From Phylloscopus collybita (taxonomy: Eukaryota > Chordata > Aves > Passeriformes > Phylloscopidae), in assembly GCA_027886175.1 (NCBI GenBank), contig JAJNNQ010000024.1, forward strand, positions 8,540,001 to 8,604,000: DNA of 64,000 nt, written 5' to 3'. The notes beneath the pieces are model-generated. The model made no database searches and was not told the DNA's origin. It was given only the letters and a program-made list of their open reading frames with translations. This document shows positions 12,700-23,252 of the stretch, piece by piece. The translations under genes and the position numbers were made by a program. The first letter of the stretch is position 1. Each line of letters begins with the position of its first letter.

Positions 12700-13400
12700 T
12701 GATAAATTATTGTTTTCCCTAAACCAAAAAATGTCTCTGCTGTCTGCAGTACGTATATGACCTGTCACCAAAAGCATAACCAGAGCACATGCCCTTTGTG
12801 CCTCCATGAGGTCAATGCTCCAAGGGCCTTTGCTCCTTTTTTGTTAGTGAGCACTATGAAAATACTGCTAATTATTGCTGACCCAGGCTGTGACACCAAG
12901 AATTCAATTGTACAACTTGAAGCATGAACCAAGCAACAAGCTAATCCCTTGCTGTATCATTACACATCCCTCACCCTCCTCCTCGGGACACTGGGGGAGA
13001 GGATTAAAGCCATGACATATTTGGAAAGGGATTGAAATGACCTATGAACCTCGTAGTTAATCTCTGATATCTGAGGATCAATGGAAAACCTCTCATAATT
13101 GGGGTTTTTTAGCTAATTTCATTCCTGCTAGCCCACTACATACAATATTTGCTGCCCTTTGACTCGGAAGAAAAAGGTTGATGAGGAAAAGGAGGCGAGG
13201 GAAGACAGTATTATAAAACCAAAGGGTCAAAATTGTGACTTTGGTTGCCTGGGCAAGCAGTAGGTGTCATCAATAGTAAACACTGTTAATCATTAATTTT
13301 CTTTGTCAGAAGACTATATATTGGATTTTGTCATTGGTCTTTCCACGGCTATTGTATAAACAGTACAAAGCACTCTTGTGTTTTTTTACCCCCTGGTTTT
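12700..13400. promoter_or_regulatory. Possible conserved non-coding element / enhancer
   Basis: About 700 bp is free of microsatellite, CR1 and LTR sequence and is unusually balanced in composition compared with its flanks. Near its end a forkhead-type GTAAACA (13276-13282) is followed 2 bp later by GTTAATCATTAAT (13285-13297), one mismatch from the HNF1 palindrome GTTAATNATTAAC. Other TAAT-type homeodomain cores and a TATATATTGG stretch lie close by. No open frame of note is present. Conservation cannot be judged from one genome, so the call rests on composition and motif density only. Confidence 0.35.
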
Positions 13401-15615
13401 AAAAGACATCTGCTAATTAGATAATTTGTGTCATTGGGGTAAGTCTGGGGATTTTTCTTTCCTTAAGGGAAAAAGCAACAGCACTTTTGCAATCTCTGCA
13501 TCCTTGGAGACCATTGAGGTTATTCCTTATCAATTCAGCAGTTTTTTAAATGCTTGTAGCAGGGTTTGGGTTTTTTTAAAAAAATTACCATTCAATTCTA
13601 ATCTTCTTATGCCTTCATGCTATTGCAAAACAACCTGTCATAGCATTGATTAGGAACTCCTGCACAAAAATACAAACCTTACTTCGTTGTTTGAAAGCTA
13701 TTTTGAGCCCTGGCTGATGTTTGGTAGCACTCCTTCTGCTCAGACTGCTTAATTTCACTAAGGACACTTAAAATAAACTCCAAATTTATATTTTACTTAT
13801 TGCACTTTAATAGATACAAATTTAGCTTTCTCATTTTGACTAATTTTGCCCTAAGATGTGGGACTAACCTCTTCATGCTTCCTCTTTACTTCAGCAATTG
13901 CATGCACCATCTTCAACAATTTTCTACTCGTCTAAAAATCTCACAACTTTAGTAGGAACAGGAAATCTTAATTGAATGCCTAAACAAGACTGTTTAGCAC
14001 AATGTCTAGTAAATTCCTATCAATATTCTGCTTCCTTTGCCATAAAATAAGAATAAAGTATAGCTAGGGCTTGATGGAACCTCCTGAAACTACCAGTGCT
14101 ACTACCACCATGAGCCTTTGTTAAAAACAAACAAACAAACAACAAACTTATAAATTAAAAGAAAAAAAGACATTGATTATATTTAAAGTAGTGTTTCTTC
14201 ACCAGAAATATTCTCCCCTGCTGTCTCATACTTCTGCAGCTGTTTGTGTATTCTCTAGCATTACTCTTGGTTCAAAACCAGGGCTTATTGACCTTATGGT
14301 AACAAATTAAATGAGTGGCCTTCTGTGTTATACAGCTACAAAAAGAAAAATCAATTCTCCCTCACACTTCATAATACACCTTCACACTCCTTAGGAGATT
14401 TTAGTGTGGACAAGTCTTTTAGCCCCTTGAAATATGTTCTTGGACAGTTGGGTTTCTGCTTGCCTAAGAATATCTATTTATTTTTTATACTGATTATTTT
14501 GGGTTCCATTATGGTGTTTCTCTTAGGCAAATATATTAAGAGAGCATTAGGAGAGCATTGTCTCATCTCAAGGCTGTTATTGAACAAAAGGTTCTAATAG
14601 TTGAACCTCCTCGGTTACAGTAAAAGTACATGAAATAGTTCTTCCATTTAAGGAAATTTTTATTTTTTTAAAAAGTGAGTTAGACAAAGTGACATCCATA
14701 TTCTCTTGTTTTGATTTTTTTTTACAGCTTCATCACTCACTTATATGGGTTTTTTTGATTGATTTGCTATTTATTGGCAGCTGAAGTATGTTTTCAGGCC
14801 TTTTGCATGGGTTTAATGTTGTGATGGAAATCATATGTTTGAAACTAATAATCACTGCTCTTTCACAAACAGCTTTAACCTTTTCAGCTTTGAATAAGTT
14901 TTGTTATTATTTTAATCTATAATAAATTTAAGTGGGTTTTGCATGAAGACACTACAGAAATTAATGTGCATAATAAGATATTCTTTAGAAGCACAACAAT
15001 TTAAAGATGTTGCATTCAATATATGAGACAAGAATGCATTAAAAAATTCCATTACTCTCCCTTACAAATAAAGACATCAATATAAATAAGATGAATATAA
15101 ATATGCATGATGTTAGAAAAATTTCACAAAAATAAAAACCTGATAATGAAGGTAGATTTTCTTCCTAAACCAGATGAAGCTGCAGTTCCTTGATCTTACA
15201 AATAACTAATAAATATACAATTGCATTTGGAATTTTCTACATCAGCTACACGGTCTGAAAATAATTACCTATTCTCTTCAGGGCTTGGCTAGAATTGGAA
15301 TACATATTATATTAATTTGTTTTCTTTCATTTTTATTATCTTTCCTATAACTCTGGTGTTCAGTAAAATTACTATTCACTTTGTATGGAAAGAGCAAAGG
15401 CTTATTTGTTTTCCTCTTACTTATTGATAAATAGCCTTTTTTTTTTTTTTTTTTTAAATACAGCTACCTCCTCCATGATGGACTCTGAGCACAGGTATTT
15501 ATAACCCCAAACACTGAACACCAGTTATAGCACAGAGCTGACAGAAGGGGTTCTCTAAATATTTTTTTTTGATAGTGACATGCCTGAAATGATAGTTACA
15601 TTATTTTCACAATGA
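13401..15615. other. AT-rich unique non-coding sequence
   Basis: No gene is supported. It contains short A/C and T runs, including a T19 run at 15437-15455 and an AAAC run near 14126-14143. Frames of 75 and 90 codons at 13426-13653 and 14325-14597 show no recognisable product. Confidence 0.5.
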
Positions 15616-15874
15616 GGGAAGGGAAGGGAAGGGAAGGGAAGGGAAGGGAAGGGAAGGGAAGGGAAGGGAAGGGAAGGGAAGGGAAGGGAAGGGAAGGGAA
15701 GGGAAGGGAAGGGAAGGGAAGGGAAGGGAAAAGAGAAGAGAAGAGAAGAGAAGAGAAGAGAAGAGAAGAGAAGAGAAGAGAAGAGAAGAGAAGAGAAGAG
15801 AAGAGAAGAGAAGAGAAGAGAAGAGAAGAGAAGAGAAGAGAAGAGAAGAGAAGAGAAGAGAAGAGAAGAGAAGA
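15616..15874. repeat. Compound pentanucleotide microsatellite (GGGAA)23-(AAGAG)29
   Basis: There are 23 perfect GGGAA units (15616-15730), then an abrupt switch to about 29 perfect AAGAG units (15731-15874). The whole 259-bp tract is purine-only on the plus strand and both blocks appear uninterrupted. The 106-codon frame at 15612-15932 only reads through the repeat (Arg/Glu/Gly/Lys) and is not a gene. Such mirror-symmetric purine tracts can form triplex structures, and perfect arrays of this length are usually polymorphic. Confidence 0.99.
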
Positions 15875-16756
15875 ATGTTTATTTGGAATATTTATTTGTT
15901 GTCACATGTTCTGCTGGTTGCTCGTTCTGTAGCTTGGGAAACTGAAGAAAAATGTTTTATCATAGGCAGCTTTTACAGCATCTTTTAAACCACCTGGTGA
16001 TTTGAGGACTCTTCAATCCAAATGAAATATAAGTGTGGATTTTGCAACTGTGAGTCATGGTTGACTACCTATTTGTGGGGAATTAATGTTTCTTTTCTAT
16101 ACAACCTCTGTAGAGAGGTGACATCTAATTATCTTAGTTGCTTTCAATCGCTCTGTCTCCCTTAACCCCACAAAGATTCTCTCTACATCTGTACAAATAA
16201 CATGAATATCTTTTGTCACATTTGATGGGAAACAGGAGCACCTAGTTCTCAGTAGAAACCAGCCATTTTGTAGCCTCTGTTAGATTTTCTCCAAGCTCTT
16301 TACAACATATAAGCACACACACAATTACAGTATTAAATTCTGTGGTGTTTCCTTATCTGTCTCATCCTTAGCATTAAAGTCCTGGGCAACACCAATATTT
16401 GCAGGTTTATTGCAAATGGTAAAGAGGAGTTGTACACAAGCCCTTTATGTTTTCTCTGGTTTTGTTTGTTTGTTTTTGTTGTTTTTTTGGGTTTTTTTTA
16501 ACTGTCTTTAGTTTGCTTTTCCCTGTGCCCTTTATTAACACTGACAACAAAAGGAGGCAGAATCTTGTGATTAGATTCTGCAGTCCAGCACAGTTCAATC
16601 GTGGAATTTGTTGCATACCTGTGGTGGCTTGGGACTTCGAACAAGCAAGCAATTCTTAATCCTTGCACTTGAACAAAGTGAGATTTTCTTTAATTAGGCA
16701 GAAGTGAGCAAGGATGGAAAAATATTGTTTGATGTATACAGACTTAATAGATGAGG

Positions 16757-16829
16757 TGTGCTCAGTGTGTCACTAAATGGGGGTTTTTTTGTGCTCAGTG
16801 TCTCACTAAATGTTTTGGTTTTTTTTTTT
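16757..16829. repeat. Tandem duplication, 2 copies of about 34-38 bp
   Basis: Two adjacent copies begin 'gtgctcagtg' and share the block ending 'tcactaaatg'. The first copy runs into GGGG and T7, the second into a longer T-rich run. The copies differ by at least one substitution (gtgt versus gtct) and by the length of the T run. Confidence 0.85.
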
Positions 16830-17608
16830 AATCTGAGCCCAAGGATTTTTCACCTTTATTGCTTAATCCTTATCAGCTCTAGAGGTGAGTGCTGAAGAAA
16901 TGTGATACAGCAAACAAAACAGTGCAGGTGGGATACAGGCAAACTTGCAATTTTATAATTCTGTTGGCTGCTAGAACTTAAAATGTGGACCCTGAATTTT
17001 CCTCCCTCAGATAATATCCAGGAAGCATCTCAGCACAAATTCTACCATAACACATGACTAGATAATGCTGGAACCAATGGAGAAATTTTACTTTGTTCAA
17101 ACAGGGAACAATTTCACCAAGTAAAACTTATTCTGAAGAGCTTAGATGCCTTTTGAAATTGTTTAGTGCATCAGGTTACAATTTGCATGTCTATTTGCCA
17201 CTCATGTTTATAAACTTATACTCAAAAATAAAGTCAGACTTTACCTTCTGCCCCATGAAAATAGAAATGTAGTCTTTTTTAATAAATATTTTCACCAAGT
17301 CCTGTTGTTTGAATTTCAGATAATTTATTGTTTGTGATTATTGTTTATGAATATCAATACCTGTCCAGGTGACTGAGGATTGAGCCAGGGACTGCTTGTA
17401 GAAAATTCACCTCTACAAGTCCATGTCAACTTTCTAAAACAAAGGCACATATTTATTCATTTTTTCTTCATACTCTGTATCAAAAGTAATCCCTGAAATG
17501 CTGAATTTCTAAATTACTGTCTGGATTTGCTTAGGAAGTTACCTCACCGTCTTTGATGGCAAAGTCAGGCAGGTTTTTCTTAAACAGAAATGAAAAATAA
17601 CTCAAATC

Positions 17609-17632
17609 TAATATCTTTAAATAAAGATATTA
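17609..17632. repeat. Short perfect palindrome
   Basis: The arm TAATATCTTTA is followed by AA and then its exact reverse complement TAAAGATATTA. It lies in very AT-rich DNA, next to a run of 'atatataaagatatatat', where such symmetry arises easily. Confidence 0.9.
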
Positions 17633-18626
17633 TTTTATAAAAATATATATAAAGATATATATGCTTTGGTTTGAGTTTCTGACACTTCAATTCTTTAATT
17701 CATTTTATTTCAAAATGTACATCTGAAAATACGTATATTTACCTTGCAGTTTATACAGGCACTTTAGTCTGAAAGAAGGTTACATTATCCAATGCTGCAA
17801 TTGAATTTGTGAACCCCACATAACTGAGCTTTGGATTCAGTAGCCAGATCTGATAAAACCTTCAACAGCACAAAAAAGAAAAGATCAATTCTAATGAAAT
17901 AACATCTTAGGTTTTTGATTAAGATTTGGAAACAAGTTTTCAAAAACTGGAAAATAACCTGAACCAAATTATGCACATGGTTTCTAAATTACCTTTTAAA
18001 ACTATTTAAAAGTCTTAAATGGGCACTGGGACCTGAAGGAGACTGCAAAGGCCACTGGTTTCTTCCCACACGAAAGGCTTTAGTTAATAATACTTCCTTG
18101 GTTTAGAGAAAGTATTAAACTCATGTGTAATTTTTTCATTGCTACCAATTTTACAAGAAATACACACCTGGTACTTGGACCTTTAAGTGTTACTTTCAGT
18201 TAACAGGGGTACACATCTCAACAACGGGATGAAAAATTAAAGAAATTTTCTTCTTTCCAGCAGACAACAATGGAAAGGTTTTTATTCATATTTCAACAGT
18301 TTCAGGTGAGGTAACATTGCATTGGAACTCATGATTAATTTATTAGAAGAATATATTTGTGATTAGAACTATGGAAGCCAGAATAAATGTTGTGGTTTTT
18401 TTTTTTTTCTTTTTTTCTCTTTTTACTTTTTTTTTGTTTTACCTAAATCACTTGTTTTTTAACTTAACTCCTTAATTAAATGAAAAACCAATAAATAATA
18501 AGATACTACTGTTAAATAGTCTACCAGTTTCTGTGAAGTACTACTAGAAAGCAATACTTTCTATTTCCTTCCTGAGATTTGGGAGAATCTAACAAAGCCT
18601 GTATTGTTTTTAAAAATATACAGTTA

Positions 18627-18745
18627 GGTTTTGTGCTTGTTTTGTTTTGGTTTGGTTTGTTTGTTTGTTTGGGTTTTTGGGGGGGGGGTTTTGGGTTTTT
18701 TTTGGGGGGGAGGGTGGATGGGGGCAGGGCCGGTGGTTGTTTTAT
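18627..18745 (+). repeat. T/G-rich low-complexity tract with G-quadruplex potential
   Basis: GTTTT/GGTTT repeats pass into several long G runs: G3 at 18671, G10 at 18679-18688, G3 at 18693, G7 at 18704-18710 and G3 at 18712. Four or more G runs separated by short T loops make this a strong candidate for a G-quadruplex on the plus strand. Confidence 0.95.
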
Positions 18746-20469
18746 TTTTTAATATTAAACCCTTTAAAGAAATCTATTTGGAAAAGCCTCTAAATATTCA
18801 ATATCAGTAGTAAATTAATTTGTATGGATGCAGAGTTAATTGAATATTCCACCATACTTGGCTTTAATAAGTATTTTTCTGGTAATACATCAAGGAATAT
18901 ATAATGCACTTTACAGCTCAGCATGGATTTTCAACTTAATGACTTTCCTCTGGTTACGAGACTGTCTACTTCAAAATGATTTGTTTAGAAATACAGTAAT
19001 TCCTTGAGTTTAGCTCATTTTTGAATTACTATAGGGGTCCAAAGCACTATGAGATGCTTCAATTAAATATGTAAGATGGGACTGAATGCCCCTCATGCTG
19101 TTTCCAGGTTATTCAGAGGCATTTACCATGTAAGTCTTTTTATTCAGGCTGTTTTCAGAAAAGAAACGTAACAACTGCTTTTCTTTGAATAACGACTTTC
19201 ATATTGAGTTGGATAATCTTCTGCAGAAACTCATGTGAAATGAGACAGGAGGGGGAGTCTGCAGAGCACCTCTAACCCCTGACCAAACACAAAGTGCTGG
19301 AAGCTCAGTTCAACACCAATGAAAATCTGAATGGCACCCACTGCTGAAAAAAAAAATTACAGCACTCCTTATTCAATCAGTTTTTAAGACATAAATCTTC
19401 AGTGGATGAAGTGTCAAATGGATCTTGTCACCTCTTCAAAATGAGTACAGGGATGGAAAGGAGGGTTTGTGTACCAGCTCTGTGTTCTTCGCCTGTATTT
19501 GGGCATCCATGGGGTGCCACCAGGAGATCTGCCCATTCCTCTGACAGCTTGCCAAACTGGGGGTTATGAGATGTTAACTGTGCTGCAGCAGTCCCTGGAT
19601 GAGCTCAAAAGAGATTGGGGTTCCTCTAAGTGTGTGTGTGCAGGAGGAAAGCAACTCTACATCCAGCTATCACTGGAAGTTCAAATATAAGGTTGTCTCA
19701 GTATGATTGAGCTTTGCTTTCTGTACCTCTATCTTCTAAAAGAACTTTGAATGCTGTGCTTCCTGGCAGAGAAAGCAGAACTGCCTTGGGTATAGAAAGG
19801 ACAGTATAAATTGTTCCATTAAGCCCAGTTTTGGTGTTAATTCAGATGTGAAACGTGCAGCAAAGTCTGACTTGATTATTTAAACATCCACTAATAAAGT
19901 AACGTCCTTACTTCCACCTCAACCAGGTCGGAAGTATTTGCAGACCCCAACCAGTTCTGCAGTTGGGAGCCACTCCTGCTACTGCAGAACCCCCTGAGGA
20001 GAGGGTCTGAAGAGCACTGTGTGTTTTATGGGATTATCCACCTGCAGGAGAAGGCATTGTTAAACACTTGGGGCTTTCTTGCCGAAAGTACCAAGTACAT
20101 GCAGTGACCGTGAGGTATCAACTCCTTACATGAGATTTTAGTCAGAGCAGTTGTAATTAATACCCAGTTCCTGACACATTTAAGAGCTCTGCTTTTAGAA
20201 GTACATACCTAAGAAAAATGTGAGGATCTGTGGTTAAGGTTTTCTTCAGTTTGTTTTTAGCCTCCTTTTCTTATCAACCTTAAAATAGTTATCAGCTTTT
20301 ATTTTCTCATAGCAGTAGCTATAATTTTTTTTTGTTGCTAGCTTTCTTACTATATACTTAAAAAGTGAGATGATTAAAACAGAGGTTCCTTTCCTGTGGA
20401 TAGCAGCAGGAGCAATCCTACATCATCATTACACGTGGATCCCCTTTTTATGTGCTTAAAGCTTTCCCT
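18746..20469. other. Unique non-coding sequence
   Basis: No gene is supported. A 73-codon frame at 19469-19690 and a GC-richer patch at about 19930-20060 are not recognisable. No repeat family is seen. Confidence 0.45.
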
Positions 20470-21060
20470 GGCACTACTGTCATGCATTTCAGAGACTGAT
20501 CCAGCCTTCCACGTTTGCCAAAAACGAGGCAATTAAAATGTTCTTATGAACAACGGGCATAAGCTTGCAGAGGCTGGAGCATTTGTGGCCTAGAAACCAG
20601 GGAGATGACTTATTAATGAAATGAATCATTAGATAATAGTCTCCCATGAATTTTAAATGGAGTTTTCTAAAGTTCTCATGGGTAATAGGACGTGAAGTGA
20701 CTTGTATTGACTTATAAAGAAAAATGCAAGGTGCTTTAGCAGAGAATTAGCTTAATAAGAGAATTAATTTTCTAAATACACCTCTCCAGAGTTAGTTTGC
20801 AATACAATTCTAGTCTAATTTCTGTTCACACAGTTGATGTTGCTCTACAGAGCTGACACTCCTACCCTCCTGACACTCTTATCATCAAATTGCAGCCTGA
20901 GTAGTGGTGCTGCAATTCACCAAAGTAAATTTTCCCTCAGCTTTTAAGTGGGGACCAAGCATTGCTCATCTTAGTTCAATTACAGCAATTATTGAAACAA
21001 GTGGGCTGACTGCTGAGGCTTCTGATTTCTCCCTCACATAGACAAAGTCTCACATTCTCC
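20470..21060. promoter_or_regulatory. Possible conserved non-coding element
   Basis: About 590 bp contains no simple repeat or recognised transposon. It has many homeodomain-type ATTA/TAAT cores, including 'ttattaatgaaatgaatcat' near 20611, and a TGACTTA near 20607. There is no useful open frame. The texture resembles vertebrate developmental enhancers, but conservation is not visible from one sequence. Confidence 0.28.
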
Positions 21061-22671
21061 AATACAAATAAAAAGAGTCAGGATCTGGTCCAGGGGATCC
21101 ATCCTCAGGAGAAAAAAAAAAAAAAAAAAAAAAGCAGGATTTAACTCTTGTATAAAACTCACCTGCACTTCCCTTGTCTGAGAGGTAGCACTGCTGTTTG
21201 TTGGTGAAATTCATGTTTCATAGAATGCAACAATTTCAGAATGCTACAGATAACAAACTTCAACACTTGAGCCAAGTTCATTAGTAACAAGTCAAAATTT
21301 AGTTGATAGTGTCAAAGAACAGTACTACAGAGATGCTTTAGAGGAAGCAAGACTAAATGTGTCCTTTTTCTAATCTGAAAAACCTAGGTGCTCATTTGGT
21401 AGCATACACTTCTTTCAATCCCACTGAATTTTGACATCATGCTGCACAGAATTTCCCCGGAGCATTTTTTCCTATGCCTTTCTAAGAGTGTGCAAGTAGC
21501 CTAGTGCTGTACAATGAACAAAAGTTTTCTAGAAGAAAGTGTCCACGCTTTTGGTTTTCTTTTGTGTTCAATTCAATTTCTTCTCATAGGACTCAATCTT
21601 TTGAGGCAAAGTATTGTTCTCCATGGGTGATAAAGCAGTGCATATTAAATGAATAAGCCCATAAAGCCTTCATCTGGGGAACTGCATTTTTCTAACCTGT
21701 AGATTCTCCTTTATGTTTCAGTTTCCTAACTCAGCTTTGGTTCCTACAGTGTCTTTCATAATGGAGATGAATGATTGGCTTAAAAAGGCTAAATGAGTGA
21801 TTTCTTGATGGAAAAATTTATTTTGAGGATTTATGGAATATCATTGGGTTTTATATTTAAGCTCCATCTTAGGAGAATAAATGTAGTTTGTGATCACAGG
21901 TAATTACAGAAACCAGCAGAACACCAGAAGCTGCCTTTTGCCCTCTCAGCTCTGAGAATCAAAATTTCCAACTCAAGGCAATGTACAAAAAATGGTTTTG
22001 CTGATGAATTTGAACAGAACTAGAGCTGAGTCCTGCAGCCAGTTAGGTTAATAAGAAAAAATGTTATTACCTTTTTCCCCAAGGATGCCATTAATTTAAC
22101 ACTGGCAAGCTATCATTAGTGCTGTGTGAAATGACTAATTCCCCCTCAGGAGCTGCTCACACAGGAGGAGAGGGGTTTTCCATAAGTGTTCACAAGCCTG
22201 TGTGAATCATAGGTTAGACTTTCACTGCAAGTGCTAGGAAAAAGCTGCATGTGGATTGCTGCTTTGCTTTCAGTATTGTGACCTTTAAAACACTTCAGAA
22301 TTAAACTTTCAAGACCAATTTGAAAGAAAGAATCAAGCACCTTTACATCTCAAAAAAAAAACAACAAACAAACTTGGTCTTTCTTGCTCTTACTTACTTG
22401 CACTTGTCTGCTTTCCACTTTTCCACTTTATTTTTCTTAGGCCAAAGACTAAGCTTCTGTTTTTCAGCTTTATTACACTGCTGCTTTTCCACATATTGAC
22501 TGTGAAATACATGCACACATGCAAAACTGATTTTTTTAAAATATTCATCACAATAAAAACTCAAGTGCTGCAATTAGTAGACTAATGCCACTGGAGGAAT
22601 CCAGAAAGGATTCAAGATATTTATTTGCAGAGGAAGGTCAAAAGAATCCAAAAGCAACTGCCATGCTTTCT
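21061..22671. other. Unique non-coding sequence with an A22 run
   Basis: A run of 22 A at 21112-21133 is the only striking structure. The sequence just upstream (about 21000-21111) shows no retrogene or SINE body that I recognise, so I do not call a poly-A tail. No gene is seen. Confidence 0.5.
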
Positions 22672-22779
22672 AAAAAAGAGAGAAGAGAAGAGAAGAGAAA
22701 AAAAAAAAAAAAGAAAAAAGAAAAAGGAAGAGGAAGAGGAAGAGGAAGAAGAAGAAGAAGAAGAAGAAGAAGAAGAAGA
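22672..22779. repeat. 108-bp pure purine tract
   Basis: Every base is A or G: AGAAG units, then a 15-base A run, GGAAGA units, and finally GAA triplets. The open frames across it (for example 22585-22860, 22625-22873 and the reverse 22638-22931) encode only Lys/Arg, Glu or Leu runs and are not genes. Confidence 0.97.
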
Positions 22780-23047
22780 CACCTTAAGTTGCATAATTCA
22801 GATAATTCAGTTTGCATATCAGCAGCAAATAGTTGGAGGAGAAGAAGAAAGAAAAAATGAGACTGTGGTCTAAAATGAGACCAATTGCCTGGAAAAAAAA
22901 GTATGATTTTTTTACAATGGTCTTTACCCATTGTAAATGACCTGGTTTGTTGAAGTTAAGCTGGTAATTCTATGACCATCTATTGGAAAAGTGGTTGAGG
23001 AAGAAAAAGAGATCTGAAAGAACTACTTACCTTTTGGGTGGGAGCTG

Positions 23048-23252
23048 CTTTTTGGTGTGGGGTTTGTTGTTGGTTTGGTCTCGGTTTTGGTTTTTTGTTT
23101 GTTTGTTTGTTTTGGGTTTTTTGTTTGTTTGTCGGTTTTGGTTTTTTATTTGGTTTGGCTTGGTTTGGTTTTTTTGCTTTGTTTTGTTTTTTTTTTTTGC
23201 TTGTTTGTTTTGCTTTTGGTTTTGGTTTTGGTTTTGTGTTTGGTTTGGTTTG
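23048..23252. repeat. T/G-rich low-complexity tract (about 205 bp)
   Basis: The tract consists of GGTTT, GTTTT and GTTT units with rare C interruptions. Four overlapping open frames span it on both strands (70-100 codons), all Phe/Gly/Val/Cys-rich or Lys/Pro/Gln-rich. They are translation artefacts. Confidence 0.95.

Larger units (their letters stand above)
15875..18626. other. AT-rich unique sequence with minor internal repeats
   Basis: No gene is seen. Two small structures are present. A tandem duplication lies at 16757-16829: 'gtgctcagtg' plus 'cactaaatg', each copy followed by a T run. A perfect short palindrome lies at 17609-17632. T/G-rich runs occur at 16458-16500 and 18392-18440. Confidence 0.5.

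Noticed and set aside
15612..15932. 106-codon Arg/Glu/Gly/Lys frame
   Set aside because: Pure translation of the pentanucleotide microsatellite.
21000..21133. Processed pseudogene or SINE ending in the A22 run
   Set aside because: No recognisable gene body, SINE promoter boxes or target duplication lies upstream of the A run.
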